This document shows, piece by piece, positions 1-7,827 of a stretch of 64,000 bases of DNA. Origin of the DNA: JAWKWH01 sp963669285. GTDB taxonomy: Bacteria; Pseudomonadota; Alphaproteobacteria; Rhizobiales; Rhizobiaceae. A program made the translations under genes and the position numbers. The DNA lies in the NCBI GenBank assembly GCA_963669285.2, contig CAXXSI010000014.1:310001-374000 (forward strand). Reading direction: 5' to 3'. Each line of letters opens with the position of its first letter. The first letter of the stretch is position 1. Below the pieces are notes generated by a model. The model ran no database searches, was not told where the DNA came from, and was given only the letters and a program-made list of their open reading frames with translations.

Positions 1-797
1 GGGTCAAGCTTCAGCGCCTGGGAATAGGATTTCCGCGCCTTGGCCTTGTCACCGCGCTGCTCGTAAACAAACGCCTGGTTTGACCAGCTTTCGGCAATGC
101 CACGATTGAGCTTGATTGCGGTATTGAAGTCGGAAAAAGCGTTTTCGTCATCGCCCTGCGCCAAGTAGGACAGCCCACGGCCATTATACGGTTCCGGTGC
201 ATCAGGCGCGAGCGAGACAGCCGTCGAAAAATCCTCAATGGCAAAGTTGTGTTGACCGCGTCCCTGGTAGATCAGGCCGCGATTGTGGTAGGCGCGCGCA
301 TCGGTCGTATCAAGCTGGATGGCGCGCTGGAAATCGCGAAAGGCCTCGTTGATACGCCCGGATTTGCGGTACATGTTGCCGCGCCCGATATAGGCAGCGT
401 CATAAGACGGATTGATCCTCAGTGCCTGATTGTAGTCACCCACGGCCTTGTTTTGCTCGCCAAGGAACCGCCAGATCAGGGCCCGATTGGCATAGGCCTG
501 GTAAAAACGTGGATTGAGTTCGATTGCCTTGTCAAAATCCTTCAGCGCTTCACGGTACTTTCCACCCCGTCCGTAGGCTGTTCCCCGAACATTGTAAGCT
601 TCGGGGTCATTGGGGCTCCGCTCGATGACCGCGGTCAGGGATGCGATGTTTTCTTCAGATCCCTGGGCTACCTCGATGGTGGCAATCTCGCCACCGCCGG
701 TTTGGCATGCCGCCAACGAACCCAATGCCAAAAACAAGGCAACCACCGAAGGGCGGATCAGCGTGCGTCTGTCTTCAGATGCTGGCTTGATGTTCAC
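1..797 (-). CDS. TPR-repeat lipoprotein, 3' end outside window
   Basis: The reading frame runs from a GTG at 797 and is still open at base 1, so about 265 N-terminal residues are present. Residues 1-31 form a lipoprotein signal: a basic stretch, a hydrophobic core and the lipobox LAAC, followed by QTGGG. The rest is tandem tetratricopeptide repeats of the NPRFYQAYANRAL / SYSQALKLD type, with the typical A-x-x-D-Y-x-x-A-L spacing. TPR solenoids mediate protein contacts, so this is probably a membrane-anchored periplasmic scaffold. An in-frame TGA at 828-830 limits how far upstream the start can lie. TTG at 800 is an alternative start, and no strong ribosome binding site decides between the two. 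The partner protein cannot be told from sequence. Confidence 0.8.
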   Translation of the reverse strand, partial: MNIKPASEDRRTLIRPSVVALFLALGSLAACQTGGGEIATIEVAQGSEENIASLTAVIERSPNDPEAYNVRGTAYGRGGKYREALKDFDKAIELNPRFYQAYANRALIWRFLGEQNKAVGDYNQALRINPSYDAAYIGRGNMYRKSGRINEAFRDFQRAIQLDTTDARAYHNRGLIYQGRGQHNFAIEDFSTAVSLAPDAPEPYNGRGLSYLAQGDDENAFSDFNTAIKLNRGIAESWSNQAFVYEQRGDKAKARKSYSQALKLD

Positions 798-937
798 CAA
801 TGCCGGTCCCCGAGGTTTGATCCCGATTCAGCTACGAGAAAGGCGGCTCCGACCAATGCGTCGCGCCGCCTGCAAATTATTGTCCGATAAAGTCGAAAAA
901 ACGGCAATCGCTGGAATTCGTTGCCGTAATAACGTTG

Positions 938-1162
938 CTATCGGCCCGAACGACCGCCAACAAGACCTTCGCGCTGTGCACGCTTACGTGCGAGCTTGCG
1001 GGCACGGCGAACGGCCTCTGCCTTTTCGCGGGCGCGCTTTTCGGAAGGTTTCTCGTAGTGGCCACGCATCTTCATTTCACGGAAGATGCCTTCGCGCTGC
1101 ATCTTTTTCTTCAGCGCGCGAAGCGCCTGATCTACATTGTTGTCACGGACGAGTACCTGCAC
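938..1162 (-). CDS. rpsU: 30S ribosomal protein S21
   Basis: Encodes 74 residues starting MQVLVRDNNVDQALRALKKK and ending in a highly basic tail rich in Arg and Lys, the pattern of bacterial S21 (bS21). The length fits alphaproteobacterial S21. The protein joins the 30S platform near the anti-Shine-Dalgarno end of 16S rRNA and helps translation initiation. The start codon is GTG at 1162, preceded by AGGAA about seven bases upstream. The gene stands alone between a TPR lipoprotein and the divergent sox operon, and no ribosomal operon partners are nearby. Identification is secure. Confidence 0.95.
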   Translation of the reverse strand: MQVLVRDNNVDQALRALKKKMQREGIFREMKMRGHYEKPSEKRAREKAEAVRRARKLARKRAQREGLVGGRSGR

Positions 1163-1515
1163 GTATAGGTTCCTGCTTGTTCGGGTTTCATATCAGGCAT
1201 CAGGATATAGACGAATGCCTTCGCGACGGGTGTCCGACGCAAACTAGTGAGGCGATTACCAGAACAGTTGTTAATTGTCCACTACCGGTCCGCAAAAGAT
1301 TGCGTGTGAACTTGTTTTGCCGACACGGCGCCGGTTTTCGATTTGCCGGCTCCCCCAAGTCTTGCTTCCGGTCGCAAACAAGCGCGCGATGGCCTGTGTC
1401 ATATACCATTACGCCATATGCTGTCGCAATCAGCGCATGACCTTGTTTCGCGCTTGTCTAGTGGTACGTTTGCCTGCACAACACCGCAGTACAACCGGGT
1501 CCACGAGACAGCATC
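1163..1515. other. Intergenic region between rpsU and soxB
   Basis: This 353-base gap separates divergent rpsU and soxB and must hold both promoters. I see no tRNA, no convincing open frame, no terminator hairpin with a T-run and no strong promoter hexamers. The sox start at 1516 has no clear Shine-Dalgarno sequence (the preceding bases are GAGACAGCATC). Confidence 0.5.
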
Positions 1516-2769
1516 ATGCGCAAATATTCCGTTTTCGCCGTCGCGCGCGAGGCCATGCGCGCACACAAGGGTTGGGAGGAACAATGGAGTTCTCCCGAAC
1601 CCAAGTCCGAATATGACGCCATCATCATCGGCGCCGGCGGACACGGACTTGCAACGGCATATTACCTGGCCAGCGAACACGGTATCACCAATGTCGCGGT
1701 GCTGGAAAAGGGCTGGCTAGGTGGAGGAAACACCGGCCGCAACACGACGATCATCCGCTCCAACTATCTCTATGACGAGAGCGCGGGCATCTACAATCAT
1801 GCGGTCAATTTGTGGGAAGGGCTTTCCCAGGAGCTGAACTACAATGTGATGTACAGTCCGCGCGGCGTTATGATGCTTGCACACAACGTACACGATGTTC
1901 AGGTCGCCCAACGCCACATCCATGCCAACCGGCTAAACGGCGTCGACAATGAATGGCTGACACCGGAACAGGCAAAGGCGTTCTGTCCACCGCTGAATAT
2001 CTCGAAGACTGCGCGCTACCCGGTGATGGGTGCAGCATTGCAGCGCCGCGGCGGAACAGCACGCCATGATGCCGTCGCCTGGGGATACGCCAGAGGCGCA
2101 GCCGCTCGCGGCGTCGACATCATTCAGAATTGCGAAGTGACCGGTATCCGGCGATCGCGAAAGGGCGTCGTCGAGGGGGTCGAGACTAGCCGAGGGTTCA
2201 TTGGAGCGAAAAAAGTCGGCGTTGTCGCAGCGGGACACTCGTCGGTACTGATGGATATGGCCGGCGTGCGTATGCCTCTGGAAAGCTACCCGCTGCAGGC
2301 GCTTGTGTCTGAACCGGTCAAACCGTGCTTCCCGTGTGTGGTCATGTCGAATACGGTTCATGCGTATATCTCGCAGTCCGACAAGGGTGAGCTGGTCATT
2401 GGTGCGGGAACGGATCAGTATATTTCCTACTCCCAGACCGGGGGATTGCACATCATTCAGCACACGCTCGAAGCGATATGCGAGATGTTCCCGATGTTCA
2501 CGCGCATGAAGATGCTGCGGTCGTGGGGCGGTATCGTCGATGTCACACCGGACCGATCTCCGATCCTGGCCAAGACGCCTGTATCGGGGCTCTACGTGAA
2601 TTGCGGCTGGGGCACTGGCGGTTTCAAGGCCACGCCGGGATCTGGCCATGTCTTTGCTCACACCATTGCCCGCGACGAACCACACTCGATCAACGCGCCG
2701 TATACGCTCGAACGATTCAAGACCGGGCGTTTGATTGACGAAGCGGCCGCGGCCGCAGTGGCGCACTGA
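1516..2769 (+). CDS. soxB: Sarcosine oxidase subunit beta
   Basis: A 417-residue FAD-dependent oxidoreductase of the DAO family. The FAD-binding Rossmann motif GAGGHG lies at residues 39-44, after a lead of about 32 residues typical of this subunit. RRGGTARH at 177-184 ends in His184, the expected counterpart of the histidine that carries covalent FMN in the corynebacterial enzyme. The subunit oxidatively demethylates sarcosine to glycine, with the one-carbon unit passed to tetrahydrofolate in the alpha subunit. It is the first gene of a tight soxB-soxD-soxA-soxG operon (10 bases to soxD). The large open frame on the opposite strand (1933-2766) is a shadow. Confidence 0.95.
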   Translation: MRKYSVFAVAREAMRAHKGWEEQWSSPEPKSEYDAIIIGAGGHGLATAYYLASEHGITNVAVLEKGWLGGGNTGRNTTIIRSNYLYDESAGIYNHAVNLWEGLSQELNYNVMYSPRGVMMLAHNVHDVQVAQRHIHANRLNGVDNEWLTPEQAKAFCPPLNISKTARYPVMGAALQRRGGTARHDAVAWGYARGAAARGVDIIQNCEVTGIRRSRKGVVEGVETSRGFIGAKKVGVVAAGHSSVLMDMAGVRMPLESYPLQALVSEPVKPCFPCVVMSNTVHAYISQSDKGELVIGAGTDQYISYSQTGGLHIIQHTLEAICEMFPMFTRMKMLRSWGGIVDVTPDRSPILAKTPVSGLYVNCGWGTGGFKATPGSGHVFAHTIARDEPHSINAPYTLERFKTGRLIDEAAAAAVAH

Positions 2770-2779
2770 GGACCGTACA

Positions 2780-3106
2780 ATGTTGTTGATACACTGTCCC
2801 TACTGCCAGGAAGAACGGCCGGAAATCGAATTCGCCAATGCCGGTGAAGCTCACGTCGTCAGATCTGCCAATCTGGTCGATGAGAGCGACGAAGATTTCG
2901 AAAAGTTCTTCTTCATCCGGGCCAATCCAAAGGGCGTGCATTTCGAACGCTGGCGGCACATTCACGGCTGTGCCCGGTTTTTCAATGCCGTGCGTGACAC
3001 CGTGTCGGACCGTTTCATAACCACCTATGAAGCGGGCGAAGCAAAACCCAAGATTGGGAATTCGGCACCGGCCAAAAAGGCCCCTCGCAAGCGGAGGAGC
3101 ACATAA
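2780..3106 (+). CDS. soxD: Sarcosine oxidase subunit delta
   Basis: A 108-residue small subunit of heterotetrameric sarcosine oxidase. It opens with MLLIHCPYCQEERPEIEF and continues with GEAHVVR, the family signature that includes zinc-binding Cys residues. WRHIHGCARFFN, also conserved, follows near the middle. The C-terminus is a Lys/Arg/Pro-rich tail. I chose ATG 2780 over an upstream in-frame start at 2735 because it matches the family N-terminus and avoids overlap with soxB. The stop and the soxA start share one base (TAATG at 3104-3108), which implies translational coupling. Confidence 0.95.
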   Translation: MLLIHCPYCQEERPEIEFANAGEAHVVRSANLVDESDEDFEKFFFIRANPKGVHFERWRHIHGCARFFNAVRDTVSDRFITTYEAGEAKPKIGNSAPAKKAPRKRRST

Positions 3107-6084
3107 TGGCCGGGCAGTTCCGCATTTCGGGCGCCGGACGCCTGACGCCGGCAAAACCGGTCAATTTCACGTTTGACGGTGCCACTGTGACCGGGCTTGA
3201 GGGCGACACGATCGCGTCTGCCCTGCTCGCCAATGGCGTTCACCTTATGGGCCGGTCGTTCAAATACCACCGTCCCCGTGGCGTTCTGTCCGCCGGGGCA
3301 GAGGAGCCCAACGCCCTGGTGGGCGTCCACCGGAGCGGCGGCCGCAAAACGCCCAATGTCAGGGCGACTGTTCAAGAGATCTACGATGGACTTGAAGCGG
3401 TTTCGCAAAATCGTTGGCCGTCTCTCGCCTTCGACGTGAACGCTGTCAACAATCTGGCGTCGCCGATGTTTTCGGCCGGTTTTTACTACAAGACCTTCAT
3501 GTGGCCGAAGGCCGCCTGGAAGGCCATCTACGAACCCACAATCCGTGCGGCGGCCGGTTTGGGCATCGCTCCTGATGAACCGGACGCCGACCACTATGCC
3601 TCACGATACGCACATTGCGATGTGCTGGTGGTCGGCGGCGGTCTGGCCGGCCTGACAGCAGCGACAACGGCGGCGGCGAGCGGTGCACGGGTCATCCTGT
3701 GTGACGAACAGGCCGAATTCGGCGGCAGCCTGAAATACGAATCCGGTGTGACGGTCGATGGAAAGCCCGGTTGGCAATGGGCGCGCGAGGCGGTGACCGA
3801 GCTAGCGGCCATGGATAATGTCCGCGTTTTGAACCGTACAACCGCCTTCGGTTACTATGCGCAGAATTTCGTCGCCCTTGCGGAACGGGTCAGCGATCAC
3901 ATGCCTGCGCCAGCGGAACATCTTGCCCGGGAGCGGCTTTGGCAGGTCAGGGCCGGCCGCGTGATCATTGCCAACGGCGCGATCGAACGCCACATGGTTT
4001 TTGACGGCAATGACCGCCCCGGCGTCATGCTGGCCTCAGCGGCGCGGGCATACCTGAACCAGTATGGCGTTGCGGTCGGTCGAAACGTCGGCATATTCAC
4101 CGCCAACGATTCCGCCTATGCGGCAGCTATTGATCTCGCTGAAGCCGGTATCAATGTCGCTGCCATTGTCGACAGCCGCGAACTGCCGTCCGACCACTGC
4201 GTAGCCCAGGCAAAATCCGCAGGGATCGAGGTCTTGTCCGGTCACGCCGTTACCAGCACGCGCGGGCACTTGCGGGTCTCGTCGATGACCGTCGAACCGA
4301 CCGGCGGCGGAACAAAACGCAGCATTGCGGTCGATGCATTGTTGACATCTTCGGGCTGGACACCCTCATTGCACCTGTTCTCGCAATCGCGCGGAAAAGT
4401 CGAATGGGACGCGGATGGTCAACGGTTCCTGCCTGGAAGCGCAGCGCAGGCTTGCGTGACCATTGGTGCATGCAATGGCACCGAGGATGTCGAAACACTG
4501 GTGCAGGAAGCGACTGCCGCCGGCGAGCCAACCGGCCGAAAAACGCGAAAGCGCAAACTGAAAGTTGTCAGCAGTGAAAGCCGGAACGGCGGACAGATCG
4601 GCGCATCTGACGGCGCCGGGCCTGACAGCACGGCCAAGGCGTTTGTTGATTTCCAAAATGACGTCACCGCCAAGGACATTCGCCTGGCAGTGCGCGAGGG
4701 CATGCGATCGATCGAGCATGTTAAGCGCTTCACGACCAATGGTATGGCCACCGATCAGGGGAAAACCTCCAATATTCATGGGCTTGCAATAGCCGCAGAG
4801 ACGCTGGGCAAGGACATTCCCCAGGTCGGCCTGACAACGTTTCGCCCGCCATACACACCGGTCACATTCGGCACGATCGTATCGCATGGCCGTGGGCCGT
4901 TGTTCGACGTGTTGCGCAAGACGCCGATCGATCCGTGGGAAGAAGCCAACGGTGCGATGTTTGAAGATGTCGGTAACTGGCGGCGGGCCTGGTATTACCC
5001 GCAAGCTGGTGAAGACATGCATGCCGCAGTAAACCGCGAATGCAAAACGGTGCGCGATGCAGCCGGTATGTTCGACGCGTCTACCCTGGGCAAGATCGAG
5101 GTTGTCGGCCCTGACGCCGCCAAGTTCCTCGAGATCATGTACACAAATCCCTGGCAAAAGCTCGGGGTCGGACGGTGCCGCTATGGCATCATGCTGCGTG
5201 AAGACGGTTTCATTTATGATGATGGCGTGGTCGGGCGAATTGCCGAAGACCGTTTTCATGTGACAACCACGACCGGAGGAGCGCCGCGGGTTCTCAACAT
5301 GATGGAGGACTATCTCCAGACCGAGTTTCCGGATTTGAATGTCTGGCTGACATCGACCAGCGAACAGTGGGCGGTGATCGCAGTCCAGGGTCCCAGGGCT
5401 CGCGACATCATCGCGCCATTTGTCGAGGGAATTGATCTGTCCGGCGAAGCCATGCCGCATATGAGCGTGCGAGAAGGCACAATCTGCGGCGTACCGACCC
5501 GGTTGTTCCGCATGTCGTTTACCGGTGAAATGGGTTTTGAGGTCAATGTGCCGGCTGATCATGGCCTCGCTGTCTGGGAAGCACTGTGGGCCGAAGGACA
5601 AAAACACGGCGTCTGCGCCTACGGAACGGAAACGATGCACGTCTTGCGCGCCGAAAAGGGATACATCATTGTCGGACAGGATACCGACGGGACGGTGACT
5701 CCGTATGATGCGGAGCTCGCCTGGGCGATCGGAAAGAAGAAGAAGGATTTCGTCGGAATACGAGGCCTGATGCGACCCGACCTGACCGCGCCGGGCAGGC
5801 GCCAGCTGGTGGGACTGAAAACCTCTGACCCCAAGACCGTGCTCGAAGAAGGCGCACAGATCGTTTCCGATCCCAACCAGGCAATCCCGATGAAGATGAT
5901 CGGCTTTGTCACATCTTCCTACTGGTCGGAGAATTGTGGACATTCCATTGCCATGGCGCTGATCGAGGACGGGCATAATCGGATGGGCGACACGCTCTAT
6001 GTCCCGATGCCTGACAAAGTGATCGAGGTTGTTGTGACCGGAACCAGTTTTGTCGACGAAGATGGAGGGCGGCTCCATGGCTGA
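3106..6084 (+). CDS. soxA: Sarcosine oxidase subunit alpha
   Basis: A 992-residue subunit with three visible parts. An N-terminal ferredoxin-like segment includes GRSFKYHRPRG near residue 50. An NAD/FAD-type dinucleotide fold follows with VVGGGLAGL near residues 175-183. The C-terminal half, roughly residues 600-980, is a GcvT-like folate-binding barrel. Known alpha subunits hold NAD and pass the one-carbon unit from sarcosine to tetrahydrofolate as 5,10-methylene-THF. It overlaps soxD by one base and soxG by eight bases. A 596-residue open frame antisense to its 3' half (4366-6156) has no recognisable family and is treated as a shadow. Confidence 0.96.
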   Translation: MAGQFRISGAGRLTPAKPVNFTFDGATVTGLEGDTIASALLANGVHLMGRSFKYHRPRGVLSAGAEEPNALVGVHRSGGRKTPNVRATVQEIYDGLEAVSQNRWPSLAFDVNAVNNLASPMFSAGFYYKTFMWPKAAWKAIYEPTIRAAAGLGIAPDEPDADHYASRYAHCDVLVVGGGLAGLTAATTAAASGARVILCDEQAEFGGSLKYESGVTVDGKPGWQWAREAVTELAAMDNVRVLNRTTAFGYYAQNFVALAERVSDHMPAPAEHLARERLWQVRAGRVIIANGAIERHMVFDGNDRPGVMLASAARAYLNQYGVAVGRNVGIFTANDSAYAAAIDLAEAGINVAAIVDSRELPSDHCVAQAKSAGIEVLSGHAVTSTRGHLRVSSMTVEPTGGGTKRSIAVDALLTSSGWTPSLHLFSQSRGKVEWDADGQRFLPGSAAQACVTIGACNGTEDVETLVQEATAAGEPTGRKTRKRKLKVVSSESRNGGQIGASDGAGPDSTAKAFVDFQNDVTAKDIRLAVREGMRSIEHVKRFTTNGMATDQGKTSNIHGLAIAAETLGKDIPQVGLTTFRPPYTPVTFGTIVSHGRGPLFDVLRKTPIDPWEEANGAMFEDVGNWRRAWYYPQAGEDMHAAVNRECKTVRDAAGMFDASTLGKIEVVGPDAAKFLEIMYTNPWQKLGVGRCRYGIMLREDGFIYDDGVVGRIAEDRFHVTTTTGGAPRVLNMMEDYLQTEFPDLNVWLTSTSEQWAVIAVQGPRARDIIAPFVEGIDLSGEAMPHMSVREGTICGVPTRLFRMSFTGEMGFEVNVPADHGLAVWEALWAEGQKHGVCAYGTETMHVLRAEKGYIIVGQDTDGTVTPYDAELAWAIGKKKKDFVGIRGLMRPDLTAPGRRQLVGLKTSDPKTVLEEGAQIVSDPNQAIPMKMIGFVTSSYWSENCGHSIAMALIEDGHNRMGDTLYVPMPDKVIEVVVTGTSFVDEDGGRLHG

Positions 6085-6634
6085 TTCGATTAAAATGGCC
6101 GCGCGGACAAATCCCATATCGGCGCGCCGAGCAGCTGGCCGGGACGTACAAATCACTCCGGCTGAAGCTGCTTTTAGAGTTTCGCTGCGGATACCTCAGA
6201 AATCCGTCGCCGCAATATCGAAAGCACTTGGTTTAACATTGCCGAATAAGCCCAAGGCATCTGAGCGCAAAGGCAAACGTGCCGCGCTTTGGCTCGGTCC
6301 GGATGAATGGCTGATCGTCGATGAAGGCTCGACCAATCCTGTTGAGTTGCTGGCCAAGACCCGCTCGATGCACTGTGCTGTCGACATTTCGCACCGAAAC
6401 ACCGCCGTGATCATTACCGGTGCGGAAGCAGAATCGGTCTTGTCGGCCGGATGTCCGCAGGATCTGAGCTTGGACGCATTTCCAATCGGCGCCTGTAGCC
6501 GCACAGTTTATGGCAAAGCCGAAATCGTCCTGTGGCGGACCAGCGGAGACACATTCAGACTGGAATGCTGGCGTTCATTTTCGACCTATGTGTTCGATTT
6601 TCTCGAGATCGCCGCGCGCGATGCGGGGGTTTGA
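6077..6634 (+). CDS. soxG: Sarcosine oxidase subunit gamma
   Basis: A 185-residue fourth subunit of the sarcosine oxidase complex, with a GcvT-like fold. Family features visible include LWLGPDEWLIVDEG, VDISHRNTAVIITGAEAESVLSAGCPQDL and a C-terminal FRLECWRSFSTYVFDFLE segment. ATG 6077 is chosen because GGAGGG (6063-6068) lies at a suitable distance and the start fits the family; an in-frame start at 6050 would extend the overlap with soxA. It ends the operon. No serine hydroxymethyltransferase or formyl-THF hydrolase gene, common sox neighbours elsewhere, is present here. Confidence 0.93.
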   Translation: MADSIKMAARTNPISARRAAGRDVQITPAEAAFRVSLRIPQKSVAAISKALGLTLPNKPKASERKGKRAALWLGPDEWLIVDEGSTNPVELLAKTRSMHCAVDISHRNTAVIITGAEAESVLSAGCPQDLSLDAFPIGACSRTVYGKAEIVLWRTSGDTFRLECWRSFSTYVFDFLEIAARDAGV

Positions 6635-6726
6635 ACCAGCCGTTTCACCGATTGAATACTTCATCAACGTTGATCGAACGCCCTACAGAGGCTAGAGCGA
6701 CTAGCATTGATGCGGAGGATGCGTGA

Positions 6727-7758
6727 TTGGACGCAATCGAAAAGGCGATCCGGAACGCCCTTGAAAAAGGGGATGCGGGCAGTCAGGCCTACCGCGAACG
6801 CGTATACAATTCTGCGTTCGCAGCGCTCGAACGGGCATTGAGTACCCGCGAGTCGATTTCACCAGAGGCAGCTGAGCAGCGGCGAAAGAACCTGCGCGCC
6901 AAGATCATTGAGATCGAGACCGAATTCGTGCCGGCGACCGACCGGCCTTCCGAAGAGGTTTCCACGGCGGAACCGGCGCCGGCCGTAGAGGCATCGCAAC
7001 CGGTAGCGGCGCCGGCAGAGCCGCCCAGCGTGGATTCCGGCGACCGACTGCAGCCGCCAGGCGAGCAGTCGCAGGACACCCAAAGCGAAATTGTTGCCGA
7101 CACTCGACCAAGACGGCGCCCGTTCGCAACCATGTTTATTATCGTTTTGCTGTTGGCAGCAATCGGGACAGGTGCGTGGTGGACGATTCAAAGCGGCATT
7201 CTGGTGCCGGCGGACGAGCGCAACGGCAGCGTACCTAACCCTCCACCGGAGTTGAATGGCGAGAATTTCAGACCGGAAAAAATTCTCGACGGTGATGACG
7301 GCACTGAGAATTCCGATATTCCTCGCGACTGGATCACCATATTCGAGCCCGACAACTCGACGGAAGTGACCGTACCAGGCGGAACAGATGCCAGACTGGT
7401 AGAACGTGACGGCGAGAACTATCTGCGGATTTCCACATCCGGGGAAGCCGAGATTCTGTTCGACATCGGTGAGGGCACGCTAGAGCGGATCGCCGGGGGG
7501 CAGGCCCTGTTCAGCATTTCGGCGCGCGCGCAGGAAGAAGAAGTCACGCAGATTTCGGTCGCGTGTGATCTCGGAGAGCTGGGCAATTGCGGTCGCAAAA
7601 GATACGAGGTCGGCGCCGCGATATCGGAACTTCTGTTTGAACTGGAATTACCCGGTCGCGAACCAGGTGCTGCCGGCACGGTAGCGATCAATCCGGATAT
7701 TTCGGGTAGCGGGCGCATGCTGGACATCAAGGATATCCGCGTCGCAATTACACAGTAA
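6727..7758 (+). CDS. Conserved one-TM membrane protein of unknown function
   Basis: A 343-residue protein whose function I do not recognise. The start is TTG at 6727, supported by GGAGGA about seven bases upstream. Residues 1-70 are a helical, charged cytoplasmic segment. Residues 75-130 are low-complexity and rich in Pro, Ala and Glu. One transmembrane helix follows at about 135-155 (FIIVLLLAAIGTGAWW). The last 180 residues, predicted to be periplasmic, contain a beta-rich region with two Cys residues (SVACDLGELGNCGRK) that could form a disulfide. It sits alone between sox and the helicase gene. A domain related to carbohydrate binding in the periplasmic part is possible but not shown. Confidence 0.75.
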   Translation: MDAIEKAIRNALEKGDAGSQAYRERVYNSAFAALERALSTRESISPEAAEQRRKNLRAKIIEIETEFVPATDRPSEEVSTAEPAPAVEASQPVAAPAEPPSVDSGDRLQPPGEQSQDTQSEIVADTRPRRRPFATMFIIVLLLAAIGTGAWWTIQSGILVPADERNGSVPNPPPELNGENFRPEKILDGDDGTENSDIPRDWITIFEPDNSTEVTVPGGTDARLVERDGENYLRISTSGEAEILFDIGEGTLERIAGGQALFSISARAQEEEVTQISVACDLGELGNCGRKRYEVGAAISELLFELELPGREPGAAGTVAINPDISGSGRMLDIKDIRVAITQ

Positions 7759-7827
7759 CGACGGACATCCCCAGCCGGTCCATCTTTTCAGCTTGGCGGA
7801 TTGCAATTGCCAGATTAGATGTAAGGT

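Noticed and set aside
1933..2766. 277-residue open frame antisense to soxB
   Set aside because: Shadow of soxB; the translation has no family features and is rich in Arg and His as expected for antisense frames.
4366..6156. 596-residue open frame antisense to soxA
   Set aside because: It lies opposite a well-supported gene, has no recognisable motifs or ribosome binding site, and is explained by the codon bias of soxA.
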